DNA from: Stenotrophomonas sp. 169
GTDB taxonomy: Bacteria > Pseudomonadota > Gammaproteobacteria > Xanthomonadales > Xanthomonadaceae
Direction of reading: 5' to 3'
Length of the DNA stretch: 64,000 nucleotides
NCBI RefSeq assembly: GCF_014621775.1
Contig: NZ_CP061204.1
Coordinates: forward strand, 124,001 to 188,000
Below, piece by piece: positions 19,494 through 29,057 of the stretch (the first letter of the stretch is position 1; every line of letters starts with the position of its first letter). The notes below the pieces were generated by a model. The model was not told the DNA's origin. It was given only the letters and a program-made list of their open reading frames with translations, and did not search any database. The translations under genes and the position numbers were made by a program.

Positions 19494-20285
19494 ATGAATT
19501 CCCCCACTCCGGCCTCACGTGGCGGCGTGGCGCGTGCGTGCCGTTACCTGTACCGCGTTCCGCTGCTGCTGGTCCATCTGCTTGTTTTCCTGCCGCTGAT
19601 CCTGGTCGGCATGCTGCCGCCGTGGGGCGAGCTGCGCATCGGCCAGGAGCCGTTGGCCTACAAAGTGGTCAACTGGTGGTCGGCCGGCTTGATGTGGATC
19701 TTCGGCTTTCGCCTGGTGCGCATCGGCCAGCCCTTGCGCGGTGCAGTGCTGTTTGTCGCCAATCATGTCAGCTGGATCGATATCTGCGCACTGCACAGCC
19801 AGCGCATGATGGGCTTCGTCGCCAAGCGCGAAATCGCCGGCTGGCCGGTGGTGGGCTGGTTGGCGGGACGTGGGCAGACCATTTTCCACCAGCGCGGCAG
19901 CACCGAATCGCTGGATGGGGTAATGCAGCAGATGGTCGTACGCCTGCGCGAAGGCAAGGGGGTGGGCGTGTTCCCTGAAGGACGCACGCGTGGCGGCCAC
20001 GACGTGGGCCCGTTCCATGCACGCATCTTCCAGGCAGCGGTGGAAACCGGGGTGCCGGTGCAGCCGGTGGCCCTGCGTTACGGCGCCGGTGGTAGTGCAC
20101 AGACCATCGTGGCCTTTGGCGCGCGCGAAAGCTTCTTCGCCAACTTCCTGCGCCTGCTGGGCGAGCCGGCGCGCCGCGCTGAAGTGCATTTCCTTGAGCC
20201 GATCCGCAGCCAGGACATCGAAGGTCGACGCCGCATCGCCGAGACATCGCGTGCACGAATCCTTGCTGCGATGGGCGGCGCCTGA
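19494..20285 (+). CDS. Lysophospholipid acyltransferase (PlsC-type, 1-acyl-sn-glycerol-3-phosphate acyltransferase)
   Basis: A 263-residue membrane acyltransferase, start ATG at 19494 (MNSPTPASRGGVARACRYLY); upstream in-frame codons run through SMAG repeats and are rejected. An N-terminal membrane segment (VPLLLVHLLVFLPLILVGML) is followed by the HX4D catalytic motif NHVSWID (His91, Asp96), the substrate-binding block VGVFPEGRTRGG, and the later VETGVPVQPVALRY motif. It transfers an acyl chain to the sn-2 position of lysophosphatidate or a related lysolipid. The YheT-type hydrolase begins only 7 bp after its stop. Confidence 0.87.
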   Translation: MNSPTPASRGGVARACRYLYRVPLLLVHLLVFLPLILVGMLPPWGELRIGQEPLAYKVVNWWSAGLMWIFGFRLVRIGQPLRGAVLFVANHVSWIDICALHSQRMMGFVAKREIAGWPVVGWLAGRGQTIFHQRGSTESLDGVMQQMVVRLREGKGVGVFPEGRTRGGHDVGPFHARIFQAAVETGVPVQPVALRYGAGGSAQTIVAFGARESFFANFLRLLGEPARRAEVHFLEPIRSQDIEGRRRIAETSRARILAAMGGA

Positions 20286-20292
20286 GCCGACG

Positions 20293-21336
20293 GTGTCCGT
20301 TCCCGCGCCCGCGCTGTCGTTCGATCCCGGTCCGCCGGGACTGCTGACTGCGGCCGATTACCAGCCGCCGCGCTGGCTGCGCAACGCGCACCTGCAATCG
20401 ATGCTCAGCTCCAGCAAATTGCGCCTGCGCCGTGGCCAGGAACTGCTGGCCGCTACCGGCGCGCGTCATGAAGAGCTGATCGTCGACGCGGGCGAGGGCG
20501 TCCGCCTGCAGGCCTGGCACAGCACGATCGAGGGCCGCCCGGCACGGGGCATGGCGCTGCTGCTGCATGGCTGGGAAGGCAGTGCCGAGTCCAGTTACAT
20601 GCGCATGACGGCAGCCCGCATGCTGGCCGAGGGCTTCGATGTGGTGCGGCTGAACTTCCGCGACCACGGCAACACCCACCATCTCAATCCGGGCATCTTC
20701 CACTCCAACCGCATCGAGGAAGTGGTCTGTGCCGCAGCGGACATCGCCCGCCGCTGGCCGGATCTTCCGCTCGTTGCCGCGGGCTATTCGTTGGGCGGCA
20801 ATTTCGTGCTGCGTCTGGCCCTGCGCGCGCCGGATGCCGGTATTCCGCTGCAACGCATCGCGTCGGTGTGCCCCGTGCTGGATCCTGGCCTGACCATGGA
20901 CAGCATCGAAAACGGTCCGGCGATGTATGACTGGTACTTCCGCCGCAAATGGGCCGGATCGCTGCGTCGCAAGCGGGATCTGTATCCCGACCTGAGCGAC
21001 TGGGACGAGCGCGTGCTGCGGCTGGATATACGCGCACTGACCGCCTGGCTGGTGGAGCACCACACCGATTACGGGTCACTGCAGGCGTACTTCGACGGCT
21101 ACTCGATCGCGGGCGAACGCTTGGCGGGCCTGCAGGTGCCCGCCGATATCCTGATGGCCAAGGACGATCCGGTGATTCCCTTCGTTACCTTCAACGACTG
21201 GCACCTGCCGCGTTTGGCGCGCCTGGAAACCGCCGAGTGGGGCGGACATTGCGGGTTCCTGGAAAACTGGCGCGGTGACGGGTTCTCCGAACGCTGGGTC
21301 GCCCAGCACCTGGCACAGGCCGCGCTGCCGGTCTGA
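20293..21336 (+). CDS. YheT-family alpha/beta hydrolase
   Basis: A 347-residue alpha/beta hydrolase. I place the start at GTG 20293, seven bases after the acyltransferase stop; the first strongly conserved part is YQPPRWLRNAHLQSML. The nucleophile elbow is GYSLGGN, the acid is in MAKDDPVIPF, and the histidine in GGHCGFLENW. LLLHGWEGSAESSYM forms the oxyanion region. YheT/ABHD1-3-type proteins are predicted carboxylesterases; the substrate is unknown. Coupling to a lysolipid acyltransferase suggests lipid metabolism, by inference. An earlier GTG at 20249, overlapping the upstream gene, is possible. Confidence 0.85.
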   Translation: MSVPAPALSFDPGPPGLLTAADYQPPRWLRNAHLQSMLSSSKLRLRRGQELLAATGARHEELIVDAGEGVRLQAWHSTIEGRPARGMALLLHGWEGSAESSYMRMTAARMLAEGFDVVRLNFRDHGNTHHLNPGIFHSNRIEEVVCAAADIARRWPDLPLVAAGYSLGGNFVLRLALRAPDAGIPLQRIASVCPVLDPGLTMDSIENGPAMYDWYFRRKWAGSLRRKRDLYPDLSDWDERVLRLDIRALTAWLVEHHTDYGSLQAYFDGYSIAGERLAGLQVPADILMAKDDPVIPFVTFNDWHLPRLARLETAEWGGHCGFLENWRGDGFSERWVAQHLAQAALPV

Positions 21337-21455
21337 CGGCATGCGGTGGCGGTGGACGCCTCCTGCGGCAGGGCGTGAAGGGATCGGCCACCGCGCTCCG
21401 GCCATGCGCGACCGGGGCCGTTACAATGCGGGATTGCTCTCCAGCCGGACCCGCC

Positions 21456-23525
21456 ATGCAAGATCAGATCCTCCAAGCCCTGCGTCGCCAGGACGCCGAC
21501 CAGGCCGTGCAGCTGGCCAGTGCATGGGCCGTTGCCGAGCCACGCGAGGCGCAGGCCCATCGCTGGCACGCTCTGGCGCTGCAGCAGCAGGGCAACCTGC
21601 AGGCCGCCGCTGCCAGCATGCAGACGGGTTTGGACCTGGCGCCGGATGATGCCGACCTGCACCTGCAGAATGCCGGCCTGCTGTTGGCGATGCACCAGTT
21701 CGACGACGCGCAGGCCGCGCTGTCACGCAGCAGCGGTGCCAATCCCAACGAGTTGTCCGCGTATCTGATGCAGGCGCATCTCGCGTTGGCGCGCAACGAT
21801 GTAAACGCGGCGGACCAGCAGGTTCGGCTGGCCGCACGCGTGGACGAAGACAGCCCGGACGTGGCTGCCCTGCGCGGCATGGTCGCGCTGCGCCGTGGTG
21901 CCCTTGACGAGGCGCTGGCCCAGCTGACCACCGCCAGCCGAGCGTTGCCTGACGATCCACGCATCCTGTACGCGCTGGGTTTCGCTTACATGGGCAAGGA
22001 CATGCTGGCCTTCGCCGAGCAGGCCTTCCGTCGGGTGCTGGCGCTCAATCCCGCATTGACCGCATTGCACGGTCTGCTGGTGCAACTGGCACTGCGACAG
22101 GAGAATCCTGCGGCGGCGGCGGAGATCGTCGACCAGGCGCTCGCGCAGCCTGGCCAGGACAGCATCCCCATGCGCCGGTTCGCCGCACAGCTGGCGCTGC
22201 AGTCTGGTCAACCCCTGCAGGCACTCGAGCACCTGCGTCCGCGTCTGGCCGAAAACGCGGGTGACCCCAAGCTGCTGCAGCTGCTGCTGGGTGCCTGGCA
22301 GCGCCTGGGCCGCGATGAGGAAGCACGCACCGAGCTGGACGCCGTGCTGGTCGACAACGATCAGCTGCACAACCTGTGGTTGGCGCGCCTGTCGGTGGAA
22401 GCGGTCGGCAGCGAAGGTGCCGTTGCGGTAGGTGATCGCTGGCTTGCTGCCATGCCTGCGCACGTGCAGGCGATGGAGACGCGGATGCGCCTGCATGACA
22501 TGCGCGGTGAGCACGACGCCGCCGAAGCGATGGCCGAGCGCATCGTCGCGCTGGAACCGGGCCGCATCAGCGGCGAGACCCGCTTGGTGGATGGTTTGGT
22601 GCAGCGGGACCCCGACGCCGCGGCCGCACGCGTACAGGCGCTCGTCGATAAAGCCGAAGGCCACCGGCGCCTGGACCTGCGTACCTGGCTGGGCGAAGTG
22701 CATGACCGTGCCGGTCGTCCGCAGGAGGCATTGCGGGTGTGGCTGGACCTGCACGCGGAGCTGCTGAGCCAACGCCTGCCCTTGCCGCCGCAGGCCAAGT
22801 CGCCGTCCAGCTGGCCCGCACTGGGTGAGGTGGCGGCGGACATCGCGTCGCGCCCGATGTTCATGTGGGGCGCGCCCGGCGCCGGCGCGGAGCGTGTCAT
22901 GAGCGCGCTGACTGCCGCCACGCCCCTGGTGCGCATCGATCGATTCGGACCGACCCCGCCGGGCGACCCCTTCCAGAACTACAACACCCTGCAGGAACTG
23001 GCGAGCGGTGCACTGGAGCCGGATGCACTGGTGGCGCGCTGGCGCGAGCTGCTGCCCGCCCGCGGTCTGGCCAACGACACCGTGATCGACTGGCTGCCGT
23101 TCTGGGACATCGCGCTGTTGTGGGCGATGCGCCCGGCGCTGCCGCAGGGGCGGCTGTTGGTCGTGCTGCGTGATCCGCGCGACATGCTGCTGGACTGGAT
23201 TGCGTACGGTTCGGCCGCGCAGATCGGCCTGCCCAGCCTAGCCGAGGCGGCCGAGTGGCTTGCCCGCTCGCTGACCCAGGTCGCACTGCTGAACGAGCAG
23301 GATCTCTACCCGCACGTGCTGGTGCGCATCGACGAGGTACAGAACGATCCGCGCGCGATGGCCGCCTTGCTCAGCGGGGTGTTCGGCGCCGAGCTGCCGA
23401 CGGCCCAGCACATCGGCCCGCCGCGTCTGCCCAGCGGTCACTGGCGTGCGTACCGCGAGGCGATGTCGTCGGCCATCGAGCTGCTGACGCCGGTTGCGGT
23501 TCGTTTGGGTTATCCGGAAGCGTGA
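21456..23525 (+). CDS. TPR protein with C-terminal sulfotransferase-like domain
   Basis: A 689-residue protein from the ATG at 21456 (MQDQILQALRRQDADQAVQL). Residues about 1-460 are tandem tetratricopeptide helices, with motifs such as DPRILYALGFAYMGKDMLAFAEQAF and FAEQAFRRVLALNPALT. From about residue 465 the chain changes to a sulfotransferase-like fold: MFMWGAPGAGAERVMSALTA in the place of the PAPS P-loop, VLRDPRDMLLDWIAYG in the place of the 3'-phosphate motif, and RIDEVQNDPRAMAALLSGVF. The P-loop lacks the usual R/K-S/T-G-T-T/S pattern, so activity is uncertain. TPR-sulfotransferases are a known bacterial architecture. Next gene follows after 11 bp. Confidence 0.78.
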   Translation: MQDQILQALRRQDADQAVQLASAWAVAEPREAQAHRWHALALQQQGNLQAAAASMQTGLDLAPDDADLHLQNAGLLLAMHQFDDAQAALSRSSGANPNELSAYLMQAHLALARNDVNAADQQVRLAARVDEDSPDVAALRGMVALRRGALDEALAQLTTASRALPDDPRILYALGFAYMGKDMLAFAEQAFRRVLALNPALTALHGLLVQLALRQENPAAAAEIVDQALAQPGQDSIPMRRFAAQLALQSGQPLQALEHLRPRLAENAGDPKLLQLLLGAWQRLGRDEEARTELDAVLVDNDQLHNLWLARLSVEAVGSEGAVAVGDRWLAAMPAHVQAMETRMRLHDMRGEHDAAEAMAERIVALEPGRISGETRLVDGLVQRDPDAAAARVQALVDKAEGHRRLDLRTWLGEVHDRAGRPQEALRVWLDLHAELLSQRLPLPPQAKSPSSWPALGEVAADIASRPMFMWGAPGAGAERVMSALTAATPLVRIDRFGPTPPGDPFQNYNTLQELASGALEPDALVARWRELLPARGLANDTVIDWLPFWDIALLWAMRPALPQGRLLVVLRDPRDMLLDWIAYGSAAQIGLPSLAEAAEWLARSLTQVALLNEQDLYPHVLVRIDEVQNDPRAMAALLSGVFGAELPTAQHIGPPRLPSGHWRAYREAMSSAIELLTPVAVRLGYPEA

Positions 23526-23536
23526 GGGCACAGACC

Positions 23537-24145
23537 ATGAAACTGAGCAGCAACAGCCTGCGCGACGGCGCACCGATCGACCGCGAATTCGCCGCCGGCG
23601 ACGCGCAGGGGTTCGCCCCGGACCGCAATCCGCATCTGGCATGGAGCGAGGTGCCGGACGGCGTCCGTTCGTTTGCCCTGGTCTGCGTGGATCCGGACGT
23701 GCCGACCGTGCCGGACACGGTCGGACGCACGGACATGACCATTCCGCGCGACCAGCCGCGCTGCGATTTCGTGCACTGGGTGATGGCGGATATCGCGCCC
23801 GACGTGCGCGAACTGGCCGCAGGCAGCTGCAGCGACGGCTTCGTGGTGAAGGGCAAGGCCTATCCGGCCGGCCCGGCCGGTAGTCGGCAGGGACTCAACG
23901 ATTTCACCGGCTGGTTTGCCGGCAACCCGGACATGGCCGGTGCCTATCTGGGCTACGACGGCCCGTATCCGCCGTTCAATGATGAGCGCCTGCATCGCTA
24001 CTTCTTCAGAGTGTTCGCCCTGGATGTTGCGACGCTTGACCTTCCGACGCCGTTCACGGCAGGCGACCTGCATCGTGCGATGCAGGGTCACGTGCTGGCG
24101 GAAGCCACGTTGCATGGCACGTATACGTTGAACCCCGCACTGTAA
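23537..24145 (+). CDS. YbhB/YbcL-family (PEBP-like) protein
   Basis: A 202-residue phosphatidylethanolamine-binding-protein fold member, MKLSSNSLRDGAPIDREFAA. The family's conserved segments are present: NPHLAWSEVPDGVRSFALVC, VDPDVP, CDFVHWVMADI and PYPPFNDERLHRYFFRVFAL. There is no signal peptide, so it is cytoplasmic. Function of bacterial homologues is unclear; they are called Raf kinase inhibitor-like only by fold. It starts 11 bp after the TPR-sulfotransferase stop and is followed by the large repeat-built spacer. Confidence 0.88.
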   Translation: MKLSSNSLRDGAPIDREFAAGDAQGFAPDRNPHLAWSEVPDGVRSFALVCVDPDVPTVPDTVGRTDMTIPRDQPRCDFVHWVMADIAPDVRELAAGSCSDGFVVKGKAYPAGPAGSRQGLNDFTGWFAGNPDMAGAYLGYDGPYPPFNDERLHRYFFRVFALDVATLDLPTPFTAGDLHRAMQGHVLAEATLHGTYTLNPAL

Positions 24146-25064
24146 GGGGGGGATGGCCGGGCCTGCGGCCCGGCACCCGCTCGAGGCAACGGCAACAGCA
24201 ACAGCGACGTCAAAGGCTGCAGGGCTGCGTGCAGGTGGGGCGGGATAGGTTGGCGGGGGACGGCAAGGGCCGCATCCATGCGGGCCTCGTTTCGTGCCAT
24301 CCATGGCACGGGTCCACGTCATCGCATTCGCGCTGCCGCTCCCACGCTTTGCTGCGCAAACCGCGGGCCCCGTCTCACCAGCATCCACACCCCGCCGCTT
24401 CGCGGCCGCCCCTGACTCAGGGGCTCCTTCCACCCGACGGGTCAACGGGGCCTGGGGTAGCGCCGACCCATGGTCGGCGGAGTGTTTCCGCCAACGGCCC
24501 GCTGCGCTCGCCGACCATGGGTCGGCGCTACCGCTTTTCTTCTCTTTTCATACGCGGCGGGCGGCCACGGAACCTGTCAGGGGGCCGGGCGGTGGGGCTG
24601 GGCGGGGGCGTTGAGCGCCATGGATGGCGGGTCCACGTCATCGCATTCGCGCTGCCGCTCCCACGCTTTGCTGAGCAAACCGCGGGCCCCGTCTCACCAG
24701 CATCCACACCCCGCCGCTTCGCGGCCGCCCCTGACTCAGGGGCTCCTTCCACCCGACGGGTCAACGGGGCCTGCGGTAGCACCGACCCATGGTCGGCGGA
24801 GTGTTTCCGCCAACGGCCCGCTGCGCTCGCCGACCATGGGTCGGCGCTACCGCTTTTCTTCTCTTTTCATACGCGGCGGGCGGCCACGGAACCTGTCAGG
24901 GGGCCGGGCGGTGGGGCTGGGCGGGGGCGTTGAGCGCCATGGATGGCGCGAAACGAGGCCCGCATGGACGCGGCCCTTGCCGGTCCCCGCCAAGCCCCAC
25001 CGCCCGGCCCCAAGCAAGCAGCCTGCTGTCAGAGTCAGCCGCGAGGGGGTCCACCCGTTCGCGC
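24146..25064. other. Non-coding spacer made of nested repeats
   Basis: A 919-bp stretch with no convincing gene, although open frames run through it because of high GC. Most of it is a 319-bp tandem duplication (24311-24629 and 24630-24948) enclosed by 46-bp inverted arms (24261-24306 and 24937-24982). The flanks, about 115 bp on the left and 80 bp on the right, show further loose similarity to each other in inverse orientation. Confidence 0.8.
24261..24982. repeat. Inverted-repeat-bounded element with a 319-bp tandem duplication
   Basis: The arms at 24261-24306 and 24937-24982 are inverted copies, 44 of 46 bases identical, and weaker similarity extends another 20 or so bases outward. Inside, the 319-bp unit starting GGTCCACGTCATCGCATTCG at 24311 repeats at 24630 with only three differences noticed. 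Each unit contains a perfect palindrome GCCCCTGACTCAGGGGC (24408-24424 in unit 1) and a GTAGCGCCGACCCATGGTCG inverted REP pair (24457-24531 and 24776-24850). No transposase is present; it resembles a non-autonomous repeat element or REP cluster. Confidence 0.85.
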
Positions 25065-25883
25065 TTACTTCTCGTCCGCCGACTCCACCACCATGTCCAG
25101 CACGTACGCCTGCGACGAGGCGTCGGCGGGCGGGTTGTCGATCTTGAAGCGCTTCACGCGCAGCACGTTGCGGATGCCCGCTTCGTGCGTGTACCCCTCG
25201 ATGCCGTCGTAGAAGTTCTCGAACGCACCCGGCTCGCCCTGCTTCACGCCCTGGTCGTCGAAGCGTACTTCGCGTACCTGCAGGCACTGCTTGTCCTTGA
25301 TCAGCGGGTGCGGGCACGGCTTGGTCTGCGCTGCCACTTCGAAGAACACCGTCTCACCCGGGCCACCGTAGCGGGTCTCCGCGCTGGCCTCGGGCAGGAA
25401 GACCAGCACATCGCCGTTCGCCGGGCGCAGGGTCAGCTCGCCATTGTCGGCGACCTCGGCTTTCACTGCTCCTTGCAGCCGGCTGCTCAGCGCTTCATCC
25501 AGTGCCATCACGGCCGGTTCGCAGGCCATGCGCGTGGACGCCATCTGCTGGAAGGTCAGCGTGCCATCGGCCAGGGTGTAGCCACCGCTCATGCGATTGC
25601 AGGTGTTGGACACCGCCAGGCGACCGTCGGTGAAGTCGAGCGTGACCGGCTTGTCGGTCTGCGCAAACAGGGCGTCGATGCGCTTGCCTTCCGCGGTGGT
25701 GGCGTCCTTCAATAGCCAGTGCTGGCCCTGCAGGCGCTGCGCCTGCAGGTGCGCCGCCGTCTTCAGTGCGGCCGCAGCGGCCGGCGCGCGCGCCAGGTCG
25801 TCGGCGTTGCCGGCCGGCGCCGGGTTCTCGCTGCAGGCAGCCAGCAGCATCAGGGGGAGGGACAGGATCAGCTTGCGGTTCAT
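25065..25883 (-). CDS. Lipoprotein with META and DUF4377 domains
   Basis: A 272-residue lipoprotein, MNRKLILSLPLMLLAACSEN, with lipobox LLAAC (Cys17). The middle part is a META (HslJ-like) domain: LQGQHWLLKDATTAEG, FTDGRLAVSNTCNRMSGGYT, and MASTRMACEPAVMALDEAL. The C-terminal third matches DUF4377 (TKPCPHPLIKDKQCLQVREV, FENFYDGIEGYTHEAGIRNV). HslJ-type proteins are linked to heat and novobiocin resistance in E. coli. It is downstream of uppP on the same strand with 72 bp between, so co-transcription is possible. Confidence 0.87.
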   Translation of the reverse strand: MNRKLILSLPLMLLAACSENPAPAGNADDLARAPAAAAALKTAAHLQAQRLQGQHWLLKDATTAEGKRIDALFAQTDKPVTLDFTDGRLAVSNTCNRMSGGYTLADGTLTFQQMASTRMACEPAVMALDEALSSRLQGAVKAEVADNGELTLRPANGDVLVFLPEASAETRYGGPGETVFFEVAAQTKPCPHPLIKDKQCLQVREVRFDDQGVKQGEPGAFENFYDGIEGYTHEAGIRNVLRVKRFKIDNPPADASSQAYVLDMVVESADEK

Positions 25884-25955
25884 CGGATTCTCCTTGGATG
25901 ACCTGTTTCAGAACGGATGCGCGTGGCCAATGGGGTCACGCGCAGGCGAGGGGGT

Positions 25956-26750
25956 TCAGTTGCCGGCCGGCAACCACAGCAGCAGCGCCGCACCCAGCGC
26001 GATGCGATAGATCGCAAACGCGGTGAACCTGTGCGACTTGATGTAGCCCAGCAGCCACTTCACCACCACGAAGCCGGTGATCACGGCCGCAATGAAGGCC
26101 ACGCTGACATCGGTCCAGTTTTCAGTGGCCAGCTTGCCCTCCTTGGCCAGCTCCAGGAACGCGTACGCGCTGGCGGCGAACATGGTCGGGATGCCGACCA
26201 GGAACACGAACTCGGTGGCGGCGGCTCGACGGCTCAGGCCGAGCAGCATCGCCAGGAAGATCGCCGATGCCGAGCGCGACGTGCCCGGAAATACGCCCGC
26301 CACTACCTGCGCGATGCCCACGCCGATGGCCACCGTCCACGTCACCTGATCGCGATCAGGCAGGCGGGCGGTATACGCCTCCACCAACAGCATCCAGATG
26401 CCGCCGATGATCAGCGCCCACGCGACCGGGCTCACCGTCTCGGGCAGTTCCCAACCGGCCAGGCGGACCGGCAGGCCCAGCACCGCGGTGACCAGGAACG
26501 CCGCGCCGAGCTTCATCACATAGTCGCGGTTCTCACGCTGGTGCAGGCCAGTGGCCAGGGTCCACAGGCGCTGGCGGAACACCAGCGTGATGGCCAGGAT
26601 CGCGCCGGCCTGGATGATGATGTTGAAGAAATCCGAGCGTGCACCCAGCCAGTGCTGGGCGATCAGCAGATGCCCGGTGCTGGAGATGGGCAGGAATTCG
26701 GTAACGCCTTCGAGGATGCCCAGCAGCAGGGCGGAGAGCAGGTCGGACAT
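25956..26750 (-). CDS. uppP: Undecaprenyl-diphosphatase UppP/BacA
   Basis: A 264-residue polytopic membrane enzyme, start at the ATG at 26750 (MSDLLSALLLGILEGVTEFL). The two catalytic motifs are present: GILEGVTEFLPISSTGHLLI near the N-terminus and FPGTSRSASAIFLAMLLGL in the second half. It dephosphorylates undecaprenyl pyrophosphate to recycle the lipid carrier of peptidoglycan and other envelope polymers, and gives bacitracin resistance when abundant. Several membrane-spanning segments are evident. It is divergent from glnA; the shared 225-bp region holds the glnA control sites. Confidence 0.96.
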   Translation of the reverse strand: MSDLLSALLLGILEGVTEFLPISSTGHLLIAQHWLGARSDFFNIIIQAGAILAITLVFRQRLWTLATGLHQRENRDYVMKLGAAFLVTAVLGLPVRLAGWELPETVSPVAWALIIGGIWMLLVEAYTARLPDRDQVTWTVAIGVGIAQVVAGVFPGTSRSASAIFLAMLLGLSRRAAATEFVFLVGIPTMFAASAYAFLELAKEGKLATENWTDVSVAFIAAVITGFVVVKWLLGYIKSHRFTAFAIYRIALGAALLLWLPAGN

Positions 26751-26837
26751 GGGGTGGGATGGAATGGCTGACGGCAAAAGGTGCCGAAGAGGATAGACCA
26801 TCTGCCCACGCACCAACCCAGTGCACGGGCCAACACA

Positions 26838-26854
26838 CGCACCACGATGGTGCA
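26838..26854 (+). promoter_or_regulatory. Putative NtrC enhancer site upstream of glnA
   Basis: CGCACCACGATGGTGCA matches the known NtrC operator TGCACCAAAATGGTGCA at nearly every conserved base, with a perfect GCACC/GGTGC dyad. It ends about 89 bp before the start site implied by the sigma-54 promoter, a normal enhancer distance. A half-site TGCAC at 26822-26826 lies just upstream. Match seen directly; function inferred. Confidence 0.75.
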
Positions 26855-26916
26855 GCATGCGACGCACCCTTCAAGCGCACGCTCATGCAAATCAAGGGCT
26901 TGTGATGAGAAAAAAG

Positions 26917-26933
26917 TTGGCACGGTGTGTGCT
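26917..26933 (+). promoter_or_regulatory. Sigma-54 (RpoN) promoter of glnA
   Basis: TTGGCACGGTGTGTGCT carries the invariant GG (26919-26920) and GC (26931-26932) with the required 10 bases between, plus the surrounding TGGCACG consensus. Transcription would start near 26943, giving a short leader of about 33 bases before the glnA ATG, with GAGG as ribosome-binding site. Confidence 0.82.
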
Positions 26934-26975
26934 GAGGTAACCTCAGGCATTCAATTCCAACCGAGGTTGCACCCG

Positions 26976-28385
26976 ATGTCCGTTGAAAACGTTGAGAAGC
27001 TGGTCAAGGACAACCAGATCGAGTTCGTCGATCTGCGTTTCGTCGACATGCGCGGCATCGAGCAGCACGTCACGTTCCCGGTCAGCATCATCGAAGCGTC
27101 GCTGTTCGAAGAAGGCAAGATGTTCGACGGCAGCTCCATCGCCGGCTGGAAAGGCATCAATGAATCGGACATGGTCCTGCTGCCGGATCCGTCCAGCGCC
27201 TATGTCGATCCGTTCTACGCTGATCCGACCATCGTCATCAGCTGCGACATCCTGGACCCGGCCACCATGCAGCCGTACGGCCGCTGCCCGCGCGGCATCG
27301 CCAAGCGCGCCGAAGCCTTCCTGAAGTCCAGCGGCATCGCCGAGCAGGCCTTCTTCGGTCCGGAGCCGGAGTTCTTCATCTTCGATTCGGTGCGCTTCGC
27401 CAACGACATGGGCCACACCTTCTTCCAGGTCGATTCCGAGGAAGCGGCATGGAACAGCGGCGCGAAGTACGACGGCGCCAACAGCGGCTACCGTCCGGGC
27501 GTCAAGGGCGGCTACTTCCCGGTGCCGCCGACCGATTCGCTGCACGACCTGCGCGCGGAAATGTGCAAGACGCTGGAGCAGGTCGGCATCGAAGTCGAAG
27601 TGCAGCACCACGAAGTCGCCACCGCCGGCCAGTGCGAAATCGGCACCAAGTTCAGCACCCTGGTGCAGAAGGCCGATGAGCTGCTGCGCATGAAGTACGT
27701 GATCAAGAACGTGGCGCACCGCAACGGCAAGACCGCCACCTTCATGCCCAAGCCGATCGTCGGCGACAACGGCAGCGGCATGCACGTGCACCAGTCGCTG
27801 TCCAAGGGCGGCACCAACCTGTTCTCCGGTGAAGGCTACGGCGGCCTGAGCCAGATGGCGCTCTGGTACATCGGTGGAATCTTCAAGCACGCCAAGGCCA
27901 TCAACGCCTTCGCCAACGCAGGCACCAACAGCTACAAGCGCCTGGTGCCGGGCTTCGAAGCACCGGTGATGCTGGCCTATTCGGCACGCAACCGTTCGGC
28001 CTCGTGCCGCATTCCGTTCGTGACCAATCCGAAGGCGCGTCGCATTGAAATGCGCTTCCCCGATCCGATCCAGTCCGGCTACCTGACCTTCACCGTGTTG
28101 ATGATGGCCGGCCTGGATGGCATCAAGAACCAGATCGACCCCGGCGCACCGAGCGACAAGGATCTGTACGACCTGCCGCCGGAAGAAGAGAAGCTGATCC
28201 CGCAGGTCTGTTCCTCGCTGGACCAGGCGCTGGAAGCGCTGGACAAGGACCGCGAGTTCCTGAAGGCCGGCGGCGTGATGGATGACGATTTCATCGACGG
28301 CTACATCGCGCTGAAGATGCAGGAAGTCACCAAGTTCCGTGCGGCGACCCATCCGCTGGAATACCAGTTGTATTACGCCAGCTGA
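26976..28385 (+). CDS. glnA: Type I glutamine synthetase
   Basis: A 469-residue glutamine synthetase (E. coli: 469), start ATG 26976 ([20 protein letters not shown]). It makes glutamine from glutamate, ammonia and ATP as a dodecamer. Visible signatures are the N-terminal [16 protein letters not shown] latch, the metal site [49 protein letters not shown] and the ATP site [11 protein letters not shown]. The adenylylation site DKDLYDLPP is present (Tyr398), so activity should be controlled by the adenylyltransferase through PII. The gene has a sigma-54 promoter and an NtrC site; glnK and amtB follow. The long upstream frame is rejected because it runs through the promoter. Confidence 0.98.
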   Translation: MSVENVEKLVKDNQIEFVDLRFVDMRGIEQHVTFPVSIIEASLFEEGKMFDGSSIAGWKGINESDMVLLPDPSSAYVDPFYADPTIVISCDILDPATMQPYGRCPRGIAKRAEAFLKSSGIAEQAFFGPEPEFFIFDSVRFANDMGHTFFQVDSEEAAWNSGAKYDGANSGYRPGVKGGYFPVPPTDSLHDLRAEMCKTLEQVGIEVEVQHHEVATAGQCEIGTKFSTLVQKADELLRMKYVIKNVAHRNGKTATFMPKPIVGDNGSGMHVHQSLSKGGTNLFSGEGYGGLSQMALWYIGGIFKHAKAINAFANAGTNSYKRLVPGFEAPVMLAYSARNRSASCRIPFVTNPKARRIEMRFPDPIQSGYLTFTVLMMAGLDGIKNQIDPGAPSDKDLYDLPPEEEKLIPQVCSSLDQALEALDKDREFLKAGGVMDDDFIDGYIALKMQEVTKFRAATHPLEYQLYYAS

Positions 28386-29038
<653 letters not shown>

Positions 29039-29057
29039 CCACTCGGAGATCTCCCGC

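Noticed and set aside
24229..25715. Plus-strand frames across the repeat-built spacer
   Set aside because: They repeat with the 319-bp duplication, run through REP palindromes and into the antisense of a lipoprotein gene; no ribosome-binding site or domain.
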